This document shows positions 12,901 to 25,930 of a DNA stretch of 64,000 bases, in pieces. Where the stretch lies: positions 10,338,001-10,402,000 of the forward strand of contig CM050672.1 in the NCBI GenBank assembly GCA_027574665.1. The letters are read 5' to 3'. Positions within the stretch are counted from its first letter, which is position 1. Each line of letters opens with the position of its first letter. The translations under genes were made by a program, and so were the position numbers. The DNA is from Rhynochetos jubatus (lineage: Eukaryota; Chordata; Aves; Eurypygiformes; Rhynochetidae). The notes below the pieces were generated by a model. The model was not told the DNA's origin. It saw only the letters and a program-made list of their open reading frames with translations, and made no database searches.

Positions 12901-13745
12901 CTCAAACCACGAGAAGCTCCAGCCCAAAAGGCAGCCAAAATGCAGCCCACATCCGGGAGAATCTCAAGAGCAGGGGGTGGAGCAAGCCAGGCCTCAAACC
13001 ACGAGAAGCTCCAGCCCAAAATGCAGACAAAATCCAGCCCACATCCGGGAGAATCTCAAGAGCAGGGGGTGGAGCAAGGCAGGCCTCAAACCACGAGAAG
13101 CTCCAGCCCAAATGGCAGCCAAAATGCAGCCCACATCTGGGAGAATCTCAAGAGCAGGGGGTGGAGCAAGCCAGGCCTCAAACCACGAGAAGCTCCAGCC
13201 CAAAATGCAGACAAAATCCAGCCCATATCCGGGAGAATATCAAGAGCACGGGGTGGAGCAAGGCAGGCCTCAAACCTCGAGATTCTCCATCCCAAAAGGC
13301 AGCCAAATTGCAGCCCACATACGGGAGAATCTCAAGAGCAGGGGGTGGAGCAAGCCAGGCCTCAAACCACGAGAAGCTCCAGCCCTAAATGCAGCCAAAA
13401 TGCAGCCCACATCCGGGAGAATCGCAAGAGCAGGGGGTGGAGGAAGCTAGGCCTCAGACCACGAAAAGCTCCAGCCCAAGTATCAGGCAAAATGCAGCCC
13501 ACATCCGGGAGAATCTCAAGAGCAGGGGGTGGAGCAAGCCAGGCCTCAAACCACGAGAAGCTCAGGCCCAAAAGGCAGCCAAAATCCAGCCCACATCCAG
13601 GAGAATATCAAGAGCAGAGGGTGGAGCAAGCCAGGCCTCAAACCATGAGAAGCTCCAGCCCTAAAGGCAGCCAAAATCCAGCCCACATCCGGGAGAATCT
13701 CAAGAGCAGGGGGTGGAGCAAGCCAGGCCTCAAACCACGAGAAGC
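9950..13745. repeat. Macro-repeat E, first copy (about 3.8 kb)
   Basis: The order of variant monomers here is repeated in the next 3.2 kb. The offset is 3,774 bp (41 x 92 + 2) at 10.0-10.6 kb, 3,682 bp at 10.7-11.7 kb and 3,130 bp (34 x 92 + 2) at 13.1-13.7 kb. The second copy has therefore lost one monomer early and about six later. Markers include CCCTAAAAGGCAGCC with one extra base at 10,346, CCAAGAATCAGCC near 11,268 and CCAAGTATCAGGC near 13,476. A one-base insertion at about 12,074 (CTCAAAACC) is present only in this copy. Confidence 0.85.
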
Positions 13746-16700
13746 TCCAGCCCAAAATGCAGCCAAAATGCAGCCCACATCCAGGAGAATATCAAGAGCA
13801 GGGGGTGGAGCAAGCCAGGCCTCAAACCTCGAGAAGCTCCAGCCCAAAATGCAGCCAAAATGCAGCCCACCTCCGGGACAATTTCAAGAGCAGGGGGTGG
13901 AGCAAGCCAGGCCTCAAACCTCGAGAAGCTCCAGCCCAAAAGGCAGCGAAAATGCAGCCCACATCCAGGAGAATATCAAGAGCAGGGGGTGGAGCAAGCC
14001 AGGACTCAAACCACAAGAAGCTCCAGCCCAAAATGCAGCCAAAATCCAGCCCACATCGGGGAGAATATCAAGAGCAGGGGGTGGAGCAAGCCAGGCCTCA
14101 AACCATGAGAAGCTCCAGCCCTAAAAGGCAGCCAAAATGCAGCCCACATCCGGGAGAATCGCAAGAGCAGGGGGTGGAGCAAGCGAGGCCTCAAACCACG
14201 AGAAGCTCCAGCCCAAAAGGCAGCCAAACTGCAGCCCACATCCGGGAGAATCTCAAGAGCAGGGGGTGGAGCAAGCCAGGCCTCAAACCATGAGAAGCTC
14301 CAGCCCAAAAGGGAGCCAAAATCCAGCCCACATCCGGGAGAATCTCAAGAGCAGGGGGTGGAGCAAGGCAGGCCTCAAACCACGAGAAGCTCCAGCCCTA
14401 AAGGCAGCCAAAATGCAGCCCACATCCTGGAGAATCTCAAGAGCAGGGGGTGGAGGAAGCCAGGCCTCAAACCTCGAGAAGCTCCAGCCCAAAAGGCAGC
14501 CAAAATGCAGCCCACATCCGGGAGAATCTGAAGAGCAGGGGGTGGAGCAAGCGAGGCCTCAAACCACGAGAAGCTCCAGCCCAAAAGGCAGCCAAACTGC
14601 AGCCCACATCCGGGAGAATCTCAAGAGCAGGGGGTGGAGCAAGCCAGGCCTCAAACCACGAGAAGCTCCAGCCCAAAATGCAGACAAAATCCAGCCCATA
14701 TCCGGGAGAATCGCAAGAGCAGGGGGTGGAGCAAGCCAGGCCTCAAACCTCGATATTCTCCAGCCCAAAAGGCAGCCAAATTGCAGTCCACATCCGGGGG
14801 AATCTCAAGAGCAGGGGGTGGAGAAAGCCAGGCCTCAAACCACAAGAAGCTCCAGCCCAAAAGGCAGCCAAAATGCAGCCCACATCCGGGAGAATCTCAA
14901 GAGCAGGGGGTGGAGCAAGCCAGGCGTCAAACCTCGAGAAGCTCCAGCCCAAGAATCAACCAAAATGCAGCCCACATCCGGGAGAATCTCAAGAGCAGGG
15001 GGTGGAGCAAGCCAGGCCTCAAACCACGAGAAGCTCCAGCCCAAAAGGCAGCCAAAATGCAGCCCACATCCGGGAGAATCTCAAGAGCAGGGGGTGGAGC
15101 AAGCCAGGCCTCAAACCACGAGAAGCTCCAGCCCAAAAGGCAGCCAAAATGCAGCCCACATCCGGGAGAATCTCAAGAGCAGGGGGTGGAGCAAGCCAGG
15201 CCTCAAACCACGAGAAGCTCCAGCCCAAAAGGCAGCCAAAATGCAGACCACATGCAGGAGAATATCAAGAGCAGGGGGTGGAGCAAGCCAGGCCTCAAAC
15301 CACGAGAAGCTCCAGCCCAAAAGGCAGCCAAAATGCAGACCACATCCAGGAGAATATCAAGAGCAGGGGGTGGAGCAAGCCAGGCCTCAAACCACGAGAA
15401 GCTCCAGCCCAAAAGGCAGCCAAAATCCAGCCCACATCCAGGAGAATCTCAAGAGCAGAGGGTGGAGCAAGCCAGGCCTCAAACCACAAGAAGCTCCAGC
15501 CCTAAAAGGCAGCCAAAATGCAGCCCACATCCGGAAGAATCACAAGAGCAGGGGGTGGAGCAAGCCAGGCCTCAAACCACGAGAAGCTCCAGCCCAAAAG
15601 GCAGCCAAAATGCAGCCCACATCCAGGAGAATCTCAAGAGCAGAGGGTGCAGCAAGCCAGGCCTCAAACCACAAGAAGCTCCAGCCCAAAATGCAGACAA
15701 AATCCAGCCCACATCCGGGAGAATCTCAAGAGCAGGGGGTGGAGCAAGCCAGGCCTCAAACCACGAGAAGCTCCAGCCCAAAAGGCAGCCAAAATGCAGA
15801 CCACATCCGGGAGAATCTCAAGAGCAGGGGGTGGAGCAAGCCAGGCCTCAAACCATGAGAAGCTCCAGCCCAAAATGCAGCCAAAATGCAGCCCACATCC
15901 GGGAGAATATCAAGAGCAGGGGGTGGAGCAAGCCAGGCCTCAAACCACGAGAAGCTCCAGCCCAAAAGGCAGCCAAAATGCAGCCCACATCCAGGAGAAT
16001 ATCAAGAGCAGGGGGTGGAGCAAGCCAGGCCTCAAACCACGAGAAGCTCCAGCCCAAAAGGCAGCCAAAATGCAGCCCACATGCGGGAGAATCTCAAGAG
16101 CAGGGGGTGGAGCAAGCCAGGCCTCAAACCACGAGAAGCTCCAGCCCAAAATGCAGACAAAATCCAGCCCACATCCGGGAGAATCTCAAGAGCAGGGGGT
16201 GGAGCAAGCCAGGCCTCAAACCTCGAGAAGCTCCAGCCCAAATGGCAGCCAAAATGCAGCCCACATCTGGGAGAATCTCAAGAGCAGGGGGTGGAGCAAG
16301 CCAGGCCTCAAACCACGAGAAGCTCCAGCCCAAAATGCAGACAAAATCCAGCCCATATCCGGGAGAATATCAAGAGCACGGGGTGGAGCAAGGCAGGCCT
16401 CAAACCTCGAGATTCTCCATCCCAAAAGGCAGCCAAATTGCAGCCCACATACGGGAGAATCTCAAGAGCAGGGGGTGGAGCAAGCCAGGCCTCAAACCAC
16501 GAGAAGCTCCAGCCCTAAATGCAGCCAAAATGCAGCCCACATCCGGGAGAATCGCAAGAGCAGGGGGTGGAGGAAGCTAGGCCTCAGACCACGAAAAGCT
16601 CCAGCCCAAGTATCAGGCAAAATGCAGCCCACATCCGGGAGAATCTCAAGAGCAGGGGGTGGAGCAAGCCAGGCCTCAAAACACGAGAAGCTCAGGCCCA

Positions 16701-16950
16701 AAAGGCAGCCAAAATCCAGCCCACATCCAGGAGAATATCAAGAGCAGAGGGTGGAGCAAGCCAGGCCTCAAACCATGAGAAGCTCCAGCCCTAAAGGCAG
16801 CCAAAATCCAGCCCACATCCGGGAGAATCTCAAGAGCAGGGGGTGGAGCAAGCCAGGCCTCAAACCACGAGAAGCTCCAGCCCAAAATGCAGCCAAAATG
16901 CAGCCCACATCCAGGAGAATATCAAGAGCAGGGGGTGGAGCAAGCCAGGC
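13745..16950. repeat. Macro-repeat E, second copy (about 3.2 kb)
   Basis: This block matches the preceding one monomer for monomer, apart from internal losses of about seven monomers in total. It shares the +1 monomer CCCTAAAAGGCAGCC (14,119, matching 10,346), CAAGAATCAACC near 14,951 (matching 11,269), and the CCAAGTATCAGGC monomer near 16,606 (matching 13,476). It has its own one-base insertion at about 15,502. The copies differ at scattered sites, so the duplication is not the most recent in the window. Confidence 0.85.
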
Positions 16951-17410
16951 CTCAAACCACGAGAAGCTCCAGCCCAAAATGCAGCCAAAATGCAGCCCAC
17001 ATCCAGGAGAATATCAAGAGCAGGGTGTGGAGCAAGCCAGGCCTCAAACCACGAGAAGCTCCAGCCCAAAAGGCAGCCAAAATGCAGCCCACATCCGGGA
17101 GAATCTCAAGAGCAGGGGGTGGAGCAAGGCAGGCCTCAAACCACGAGAAGCTCCAGCCCAAAAGGCAGCCAAAATGCAGCCCACATCCAGGACAATATCA
17201 AGAGCAGGGGGTGGAGCAAGCCAGGCCTCAAACCACGAGAAGCTCCAGCCCAAAAGGCAGCCAAAATGCAGCCCACATCCAGGAGAATATCAAGAGCAGG
17301 GGGTGGAGCAAGCCAGGCCTCAAACCACGAGAAGCTCCAGCCCAAAAGTCAGCCAAAATGCAGCCCACATCCGGGAGAATCTCAAGAGCAGGGGGTGGAG
17401 CAAGCCAGGC
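16950..17410. repeat. Short linking stretch of mixed monomers
   Basis: Five 92-bp monomers with the common ATCCAGGAGAATATC variant link macro-repeat E to the 3-kb macro-repeat region. No unique sequence and no length change is visible. Confidence 0.7.
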
Positions 17411-20350
17411 CTCAAACCACGAGAAGCTCCAGCCCTAAATGCTGACAAAATCCAGCCCACATCCGGGAGAATCTCAAGAGCAGGGGGTGGAGCAAGGCAG
17501 GCCTCAAACCTCGAGAAGCTCCAGCCCTAAAGGCAGCCAAAATGCAGCCCACATCCTGGAGAATCTCAAGAGCAGGGGGTGGAGCAAGCCAGGCCTCAAA
17601 CCATGAGAAGCTCCAGCCCAATAGGCAGCCAAAATGCAGCCCACATCCGGGAGAATCTCAAGAGCAGGGGGTGGAGCAAGCCAGGCCTCAAACCACGAGA
17701 AGCTCCAGCCCAAAATGCAGACAAAATCCAGCCCACATCCTGGAGAATATCAAGAGAAGGGGGTGGAGCAAGGCAGGCCTCAAACCTCGAGAAGCTCCAG
17801 CCCAAAAGGCAGCCAAAATGCAGCCCACATCCGGGAGAATCTCAAGAGCAGGGGGTGGAGCAAGCCAGGCCTCAAACCACGAGAAGCTCCAGCCCAAAAT
17901 GCAGACAAAATCCAGCCCACATCCTGGAGAATATCAAGAGAAGGGGGTGGAGCAAGGCAGGCCTCAAACCTCGAGAAGCTCCAGCCCAAAAGGCAGCCAA
18001 AATGCAGCCCACATCCGGGAGAATCTCAAGAGCAGGGGGTGGAGCAAGCCAGGCCTCAAACCACGAGAAGCTCCAGCCCAAAAGGCAGCCAAAATGCAGC
18101 CCACATCCGGGAGAATCTCAAGAGCAGGGGGTGGAGCAAGCCAGGCCTCAAACCACGAGAAGCTCCAGCCCAAAAGGCAGCCAAAATGCACCCCACATCC
18201 AGGAGAATATCAAGAGCAGGGGGTGGAGGAAGCCAGGCCTCAAACCTCGAGAAGCTCCAGCCCAAAAGGCAGCCAAAATGCAGCCCACATCCGGGAGAAT
18301 CTCAAGAGCAGGGGGTGGAGCAAGGCAGGCCTCAAACCACGAGAAGCTCCAGCCCTAAATGCAGCCAAAATGCAGCCCACATCCTGGAGAATCTCAAGAG
18401 CAGGGGGTGGAGCAAGACAGGCCTCAAACCATGAGAAGCTCCAGCCCAAAATGCAGACAAAATGCAGCCCATATCCGGGAGAATATCAAGAGCAGGGGGT
18501 GGAGCAAGGCAGGCCTCAAACCACGAGAAGCTCCAGCCCAAAATGCAGCCAAAATCCAGCCCATATCCGGGAGAATCTCAAGAGCAGGGGGTGGAGGAAG
18601 CCAGGCCTCAAACCACGAGAAGCTCCAGCCCTAAATGCAGTCAAAATGCAGCCCACCTCCGGGAGAATCGCAAGAGCAGGGGGTGGAGCAAGCCAGGCCT
18701 CAAACCACGAGAAGCTCCAGCCCAAAAGGCAGCCAAAATGCAGCCCACATCCGCGACTATTTCAAGAGCAGGGGGTGGAGCAAGCCAGGCCTCAAACCAC
18801 GAGAAGCTCCAGCCCAAAAGGCAGCCAAAATGCAGCCCACATCCGGGAGAATCTCAAGAGCAGACGGTGGAGCAAACCAGGCCTCAAACCACAAGAAGCT
18901 CCTGCCCAAGAATCAGCCAAAATCCAGCCCACATCCGGGAGAATCTCAAGAGCAGGTGGTGGAGCAAGCCAGGCCTCAAACCACGAGAAGCTCCAGCCCA
19001 AAAGGCAGCCAAAATGCAGCCCACATCCGGGAGAATCTCAAGAGCAGACGGTGGAGCAAACCAGGCCTCAAACCACAAGAAGCTCCTGCCCAAGAATCAG
19101 CCAAAATCCAGCCCACATCCGGGAGAATCTCAAGAGCAGGGGGTGGAGCAAGCCAGGCCTCAAACCATGAGAAGGTCCAGCCCTAAAGGCAGCCAAAATG
19201 CAGCCCACCTCCGGGAGAATATCAAGAGCAGGGGGTGGAGCAAGCCAGGCCTCAAACCACGAGAAGCTCCAGCCCTAAAGGCAGCCAAAATGCAGCCCAC
19301 ATCCTGGAGAATCGCAAGAGCAGGGGGTGGAGGAAGCCAGGCCTCAAACCACGAGAAGCTCCAGCCCAAAAGGCAGCCAAAATGCAGCCCACATCCGGGA
19401 CAATTTCAAGAGCAGGGCGTGGAGCAAGCCAGGCCTCAAACCATGAGAAGCTCCAGCCCAAAAGGGAGCCAAAATCCAGCCCAAATCCGGGAGAATCTCA
19501 AGAGCAGGGGCTGGAGCAAGCCAGGCCTCAAACCACGAGAAGCTCCAGCCCAAAATGCAGCCAAAATGCAGCCCACCTCCGGGAGAATCTCAATGGCAGA
19601 GTTTGGAGTAAGCCAGTCCTCAAACCTTGTGAAGATCCAGCCCAAAAGGCAGCCAAAATGCAGCCCACATCCGGGAGAATCTCAAGAGCAGGGGGTGGAG
19701 CAAGGCAGACCTCAAACCACGAGGAGCTCCAGCCCAAAAGTCAGCCAAAATGCAGCCCACATCCGGGAGAATCTCAAGAGCAGGGGGTGGAGCAAGCCAG
19801 GCCTCAAATCATGAGAAGCTCCAGCCCAAAAGGCAGCCAAAATCCAGCCCACATCCGGGAGAATCTCAAGAGCAGGGGGTGGAGCAAGCCAGGCCTCAAA
19901 CCACGAGAAGCTCCAGCCCAAAAGGCAGCCAAAATGCAGCCCACATCCGGGAGAATCTCAAGAGCTGGGGGTGGAGCAAGGCAGGTCTCAAACCTCGAGA
20001 TTCTCCAGCCCAAAATGCAGCCAAATTGCAGCCCACATACGGGAGAATCTCAAGAGCAGGGGGTGGAGAAAGCCAGGCCTCAAACCACGAGAAGCTCCAG
20101 CCCAAAAGGCAGCCAAAATGCAGCCCACATCCGCGACAACTTCAAGAGCAGGGGGTGGAGCAAGCCAGGCCTCAAACCATTAGAAGCTCCAGCCCAAAAG
20201 GCAGCCAAAATCCAGCCCACATCTGGGAGAATCTCAAGAGCAGGGGGTGGAGCAAGCCAGGCCTCAAACCATTAGAAGCTCCAGCCCAAAAGGCAGCCAA
20301 AATGCAGCCCACATCCGGGAGAATCTCAAGAGCAGGGGGTGGAGCAAGCC
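17410..20350. repeat. 3-kb macro-repeat F, copy 1
   Basis: The block begins with a monomer carrying CCCTAAATGCTGACAAAATCC (two adjacent motifs, CCCTAAATGC and TGACAAAATCC, about 17,432), found again at about 20,376, 28,840 and 33,808. The first half recurs at an offset of 2,944 bp (32 x 92) and the second half at 2,852 bp (31 x 92), so the next copy has lost one monomer. It carries the diverged GTTTGGAGTAAG marker at 19,591 and a paired CAGACGGTGGAGCAAACC monomer at 18,862 and 19,046. Confidence 0.82.
19591..19638. repeat. Diverged marker monomer, type B
   Basis: Type B adds two changes to type A: GGAGTAAG for GGAGCAAG and CCAGTCCTC for CCAGGCCTC. The second destroys the AGGCCT (StuI) site. 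All six copies in macro-repeat F are type B. Confidence 0.93.
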
Positions 20351-23240
20351 AGGCCTCAAACCACGAGAAGCTCCAGCCCTAAATGCTGACAAAATCCAGC
20401 CCACATCCGGGAGAATCTCAAGAGCAGGGGGTGGAGCAAGGCAGGCCTCAAACCTCGAGAAGCTCCAGCCCTAAAGGCAGCCAAAATGCAGCCCACATCC
20501 TGGAGAATCTCAAGAGCAGGGGGTGGAGCAAGCCAGGCCTCAAACCATGAGAAGCTCCAGCCCAATAGGCAGCCAAAATCCAGCCCACATCCGGGAGAAT
20601 CTCAAGAGCAGGGGGTGGAGCAAGCCAGGCCTCAAACCACGAGAAGCTCCAGCCCAAAATGCAGCCAAAATGCAGCCCACCTCTGGGAGAATCTCAAGAG
20701 CACGGGGTGGAGCAAGCCAGGCCTCAAACCACGAGAAGCTCCAGCCCAAAAGGCAGCCAAAATGCAGCCCACATCCAGGAGAATATCAAGAGCAGGGGGT
20801 GGAGCAAGCCAGGCCTCAAACCACGAGAAGCTCCAGCCCAAAAGGCAGACAAAATCCAGCCCACATCCTGGAGAATATCAAGAGAAGGGGGTGGAGCAAG
20901 GCAGGCCTCAAACCTCGAGAAGCTCCAGCCCAAAAGGCAGCCAAAATGCAGCCCACATCCGGGAGAATCTCAAGAGCAGGGGGTGGAGCAAGCCAGGCCT
21001 CAAACCACGAGAAGCTCCAGTTCAAAAGGCAGCCAAAATGCAGCCCACATCCGGGAGAATCTCAAGAGCAGGGGGTGGAGCAAGCCAGGCCTCAAACCAC
21101 GAGAAGCTCCAGCCCAAAAGGCAGCCAAAATGCACCCCACATCCAGGAGAATATCAAGAGCAGGGGGTGGAGGAAGCCAGGCCTCAAACCTCGAGAAGCT
21201 CCAGCCCAAAAGGCAGCCAAAATGCAGCCCACATCCGGGAGAATCTCAAGAGCAGGGGGTGGAGCAAGCCAGGCCTCAAACCTCGAGAAGCTCCAGCCCT
21301 AAATGCAGCCAAAATGCAGCCCACATCCTGGAGAATCTCAAGAGCAGGGGGTGGAGCAAGACAGGCCTCAAACCATGAGAAGCTCCAGCCGAAAATGCAG
21401 ACAAAATGCAGCCCATATCCGGGAGAATATCAAGAGCAGGGGGTGGAGCAAGGCAGGCCTCAAACCACGAGAAGCTCCAGCCCAAAATGCAGCCAAAATC
21501 CAGCCCATATCCGGGAGAATCTCAAGAGCAGGGGGTGGAGGAAGCCAGGCCTCAAACCACGAGAAGCTCCAGCCCTAAATGCAGCCAAAATGCAGCCCAC
21601 CTCCGGGAGAATCGCAAGAGCAGGGGGTGGAGCAAGCCAGGCCTCAAACCACGAGAAGCTCCAGCCCAAAAGGCAGCCAAAATGCAGCCCACATCCGCGA
21701 CAATTTCAAGAGCAGGGGGTGGAGCAAGCCAGGCCTCAAACCATGAGAAGCTCCAGCCCAAAAGGGAACCAAAATCCAGCCCACATCTGGGAGAACCTCA
21801 AGAGCAGGTGGTGGAGCAAGCCAGGCCTCAAACCACGAGAATCTCCAGCCCAAAAGGCAGCCAAAATGCAGCCCACATCCAGGAGAATCTCAAGAGCAGA
21901 CGGTGGAGCAAACCAGGCCTCAAACCACAAGAAGCTCCTGCCCAAGAATCAGCCAAAATCCAGCCCACATCCGGGAGAATCTCAAGAGCAGGGGGTGGAG
22001 CAAGCCAGGCCTCAAACCATGAGAAGGTCCAGCCCTAAAGGCAGCCAAAATGCAGCCCACCTCCGGGAGAATATCAAGAGCAGGGGGTGGAGCAAGCCAG
22101 GCCTCAAACCACGAGAAGCTCCAGCCCTAAAGGCAGCCAAAATGCAGCCCACATCCTGGAGAATCGCAAGAGCAGGGGGTGGAGGAAGCCAGGCCTCAAA
22201 CCACGAGAAGCTCCAGCCCAAAAGACAGCCAAAATGCAGCCCACATCCGGGACAATTTCAAGAGCAGGGCGTGGAGCAAGCCAGGCCTCAAACCATGAGA
22301 AGCTCCAGCCCAAAAGGGAGCCAAAATCCAGCCCAAATCCGGGAGAATCTCAAGAGCAGGGGCTGGAGCAAGCCAGGCCTCAAACCACGAGAAGCTCCAG
22401 CCCAAAATGCAGCCAAAATGCAGCCCACCTCCGGGAGAATCTCAATGGCAGAGTTTGGAGTAAGCCAGTCCTCAAACCTTGTGAAGATCCAGCCCAAAAG
22501 GCAGCCAAAATGCAGCCCACATCCGGGAGAATCTCAAGAGCAGGGGGTGGAGCAAGGCAGACCACAAACCACGAGGAGCTCCAGCCCAAAAGGCAGCCAA
22601 AATGCAGCCCACATCCGGGAGAATCTCAAGAGCAGGGGGTGGAGCAAGCCAGGCCTCAAATCATGAGAAGCTCCAGCCCAAAAGGCAGCCAAAATCCAGC
22701 CCACATCCGGGAGAATCTCAAGAGCAGGGGGTGGAGCAAGCCAGGTCTCAAACCTCGAGATTCTCCAGCCCAAAATGCAGCCAAATTGCAGCCCACATAC
22801 GGGAGAATCTCAAGAGCAGGGGGTGGAGAAAGCCAGGCCTCAAACCACGAGAAGCTCCAGCCCAAAAGGCAGCCAAAATGCAGCCCACATCCGCGACAAC
22901 TTCAAGAGCAGGGGGTGGAGCAAGCCAGGCCTCAAACCATTAGAAGCTCCAGCCCAAAAGGCAGCCAAAATCCAGCCCACATCTGGGAGAATCTCAAGAG
23001 CAGGGGGTGGAGCAAGCCAGGCCTCAAACCATTAGAAGCTCCAGCCCAAAAGGCAGCCAAAATCCAGCCCACATCCGGGAGAATCTCAAGAGCAGGTGGT
23101 GGAGCAAGCCAGGCCTCAAACCACGAGAAGCTCCAGCCCAAAATGCAGCCAAAATGCAGCCCACATCCGGGAGAATCTCAAGAGCAGGGGGTGGAGCAAG
23201 CCAGGCCTCAAACCATGAGAAGCTCCAGACCAAAAGGCAG
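20350..23240. repeat. 3-kb macro-repeat F, copy 2
   Basis: The block matches copy 1 at offsets of 2,944 then 2,852 bp. It also matches 27.5-30.3 kb at an offset of 8,464 bp (92 x 92) over 19.0-21.8 kb. Shared variants include CCAATAGGCAGCC (20,562), a monomer with TGCACCCCACATCC (21,132) and the ATCCGCGACAA monomers (21,690 and 22,891). The GTTTGGAGTAAG marker lies at 22,443. Confidence 0.82.
22443..22490. repeat. Diverged marker monomer, type B
   Basis: The copy lies 2,852 bp after the copy at 19,591. Confidence 0.93.
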
Positions 23241-25450
23241 CCAAAATGCAGCACACATCCGGGAGAATCTCAAGAGCAGGGGGTGGAGCAAGGCAGGCCT
23301 CAAACCTCGAGAAGCTCCATCCCAAAATGCAGCCAAAATGCAGCCCACCTCCGGGAGAATCTCAAGAGCAGGGGGTGGAGCAAGCCAGGCCTCAAACCAT
23401 GAGAAGCTCCAGCCCTAAAGGCAGCCAAAATACAGCCCACATCCAGGAGAATCTCAAGAGCAGGGGGTGGAGCAAGCCAGGCCTCAAACCACGAGAAGTT
23501 CCAGCCCAAAAGGCAGCCAAAATGCAGCCCACATCCGGGAGAATCTCAAGAGCAGGGGGTGGAGCAAGCCAGGCCTCAAACCACGAGAAGCTCCAGCCCA
23601 AAAGGCAGACAAAATCCAGCCCACATCCGGGAGAATCTCAAGAGCAGGGGGTGGAGCAAGCCAGGCCTCAAACCACGAGAAGCTCCAGCCCAAATGGCAG
23701 CCAAAATGCAGCCCACATCCGGGAGAATCTTAAGAGCAGGGGGTGGAGCAAGCCAGGCCTCAAACCACGAGAAGCTCCAGCCCAAAAGGCAGCCAAAATC
23801 CAGCCCATATCCGGGAGAATCTCAAGAGCAGGGGGTGGAGCAAGCCAGGCCTCAAACCACGAGAAGCTCCAGCCCAAAAGGCAGCCAAAATCCAGCCCAC
23901 ATCCGGGAGAATCTCAAGAGCAGGGGGTGGAGCAAGGCAGGCCTCAAACCATGAGAAGCTCCAGCCCAAAAGGCAGCCAAAATGCAGCCCACATCCGGGA
24001 GAATCTCAAGAGCAGGGGGTGGAGCAAGCCAGGCCTCAAACCACGAGAAGCTCCAGCCCAAAAGGCAGCCAAAATGCAGCCCACATCCGGGAGAATCTCA
24101 AGAGCAGGGGGTGGAGCAAGCCAGGCCTCAAACCACGAGAAGCTCCAGCCCAAAAGGCAGCCAAAATGCAGCCCACATCCGGGAGAATCTCAAGAGCAGG
24201 GGGTGGAGCAAGCCAGGCCTCAAACCACGAGAAGCTCCAGCCCAAAAGGCAGCCAAAATGCAGCCCACATCCGGGAGAATCTCAAGAGCAGGGGGTGGAG
24301 CAAGCCAGGCCTCAAACCACGAGAAGCTCCAGCCCAAAAGGCAGCCAAAATGCAGCACACATCCGGGAGAATCTCAAGAGCAGGGGGTGGAGCAAGGCAG
24401 GCCTCAAACCTCGAAAAGCTCCATCCCAAAATGCAGCCAAAATGCAGCCCACCTCCGGGAGAATCTCAAGAGCAGGGGGTGGAGCAAGCCAGGCCTCAAA
24501 CCATGAGAAGCTCCAGCCCTAAAGGCAGCCAAAATACAGCCCACATCCAGGAGAATCTCAAGAGCAGGGGGTGGAGCAAGCCAGGCCTCAAACCACGAGA
24601 AGTTCCAGCCCAAAAGGCAGCCAAAATGCAGCCCACATCCGGGAGAATCTCAAGAGCAGGGGGTGGAGCAAGCCAGGCCTCAAACCACGAGAAGCTCCAG
24701 CCCAAAAGGCAGCCAAAATGCAGCCCACATCCGGGAGAATCTCAAGAGCAGGGGGTGGAGCAAGCCAGGCCTCAAACCACGAGAAGCTCCAGCCCAAATG
24801 GCAGCCAAAATGCAGCCCACATCCGGGAGAATCTCAAGAGCAGGGGGTGGAGCAAGCCAGGCCTCAAACCACGAGAAGCTCCAGCCCAAAAGGCAGCCAA
24901 AATGCAGCCCATATCCGGGAGAATCTCAAGAGCAGGGGGTGGAGCAAGCCAGGCCTCAAACCACGAGAAGCTCCAGCCCAAAAGGCAGCCAAAATCCAGC
25001 CCACATCCGGGAGAATCTCAAGAGCAGGGGGTGGAGCAAGGCAGGCCTCAAACCATGAGAAGCTCCAGCCCAAAAGGCAGCCAAAATGCAGCCCACATCC
25101 GGGAGAATCTCAAGAGCAGGGGGTGGAGCAAGCCAGGCCTCAAACCACGAGAAGCTCCAGCCCAAAAGGCAGCCAAAATGCAGCCCACATCCGGGAGAAT
25201 CTCAAGAGCAGGGGGTGGAGCAAGCCAGGCCTCAAACCACGAGAAGCTCCAGCCCAAAAGGCAGCCAAAATGCAGCCCACATCCGGGAGAATCTCAAGAG
25301 CAGGGGGTGGAGCAAGCCAGGCCTCAAACCACGAGAAGCTCCAGCCCAAAAGGCAGCCAAAATGCAGCCCACATCCGGGAGAATCTCAAGAGCAGGGGGT
25401 GGAGCAAGCCAGGCCTCAAACCACGAGAAGCTCCAGCCCAAAATGCAGCC
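23240..25450. repeat. 12-monomer tandem duplication (1,104-bp period) of consensus-like monomers
   Basis: The monomers with ATGCAGCACACATCC (23,247 and 24,351), CTCCATCCCAAAATGC (23,316 and 24,420) and AAAATACAGCCC (23,428 and 24,532) recur exactly 1,104 bp apart. Most other monomers equal the consensus: three identical monomers run at 24,021-24,296 and three at 25,125-25,400. This is among the most homogenised sequence in the window. Related single copies of the GCACAC/CCATCCC/ATACAG trio sit at 31.99-32.2 and 36.4-36.6 kb. Confidence 0.88.
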
Positions 25451-25930
25451 AAAATGCAGCCCACATCCGGGAGAATCTCAAGAGCAGGGGGTGGAGAAAG
25501 GCAGGCCTCAAACCACGAGAAGCTCCAGCCCAAAAGGCAGCCAAAATGCAGCCCACATCCGGGAGAATCTCAAGAGCAGGGGGTGGAGCAAGCCAGGCCT
25601 CAAACCATGAGAAGCTCCAGCCCAAAATGCAGCCAAAATGCAGCCCACATCCGGGAGAATCTCAAGAGCAGGGGGTGGAGCACGCCAGGCCTCAAACCAC
25701 GAGAAGCTCCAGCCCAAAAGGCAGCCAAAATGCAGCCCACATCCGGGAGAATCTCAAGAGCAGGGGCTGGAGCAAGCCAGGCCTCAAACCACGAGAAGCT
25801 CCAGCCCAAAAGGCAGCCAAAATCCAGCCCATATCCGGGAGAATCTTAAGAGCAGTGGGTGGAGCAAGCCAGGCCTCAAAACACGAGAATCTACAGCCCT
25901 AAAGGCAGCCAAAATCCAGCCCACATCCGG
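25450..25930. repeat. Consensus-like monomers with the CACGCCAGG variant
   Basis: These five monomers include one with GGAGCACGCCAGG (25,678), a variant otherwise found at 37,178 and 37,546, and one with GAATCTTAAGAGCAGTGGG (about 25,843), which recurs at about 37,711. This links the 25.4-26.7 kb block to the 36.6-38.0 kb block at an offset of 11,868 bp (129 x 92). Confidence 0.75.

Noticed and set aside
10363-14124. A 1,253-codon + strand open reading frame with proline-, serine- and glutamine-rich 92-residue periodicity, and many similar frames of 300-870 codons
   Set aside because: All three + frames are open throughout because the strand is T-poor. Overlapping frames are equally long, one-base indels shift them freely, and stops are recurrent neutral variants. 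There is no frame-specific conservation and no domain, so I annotate no CDS.
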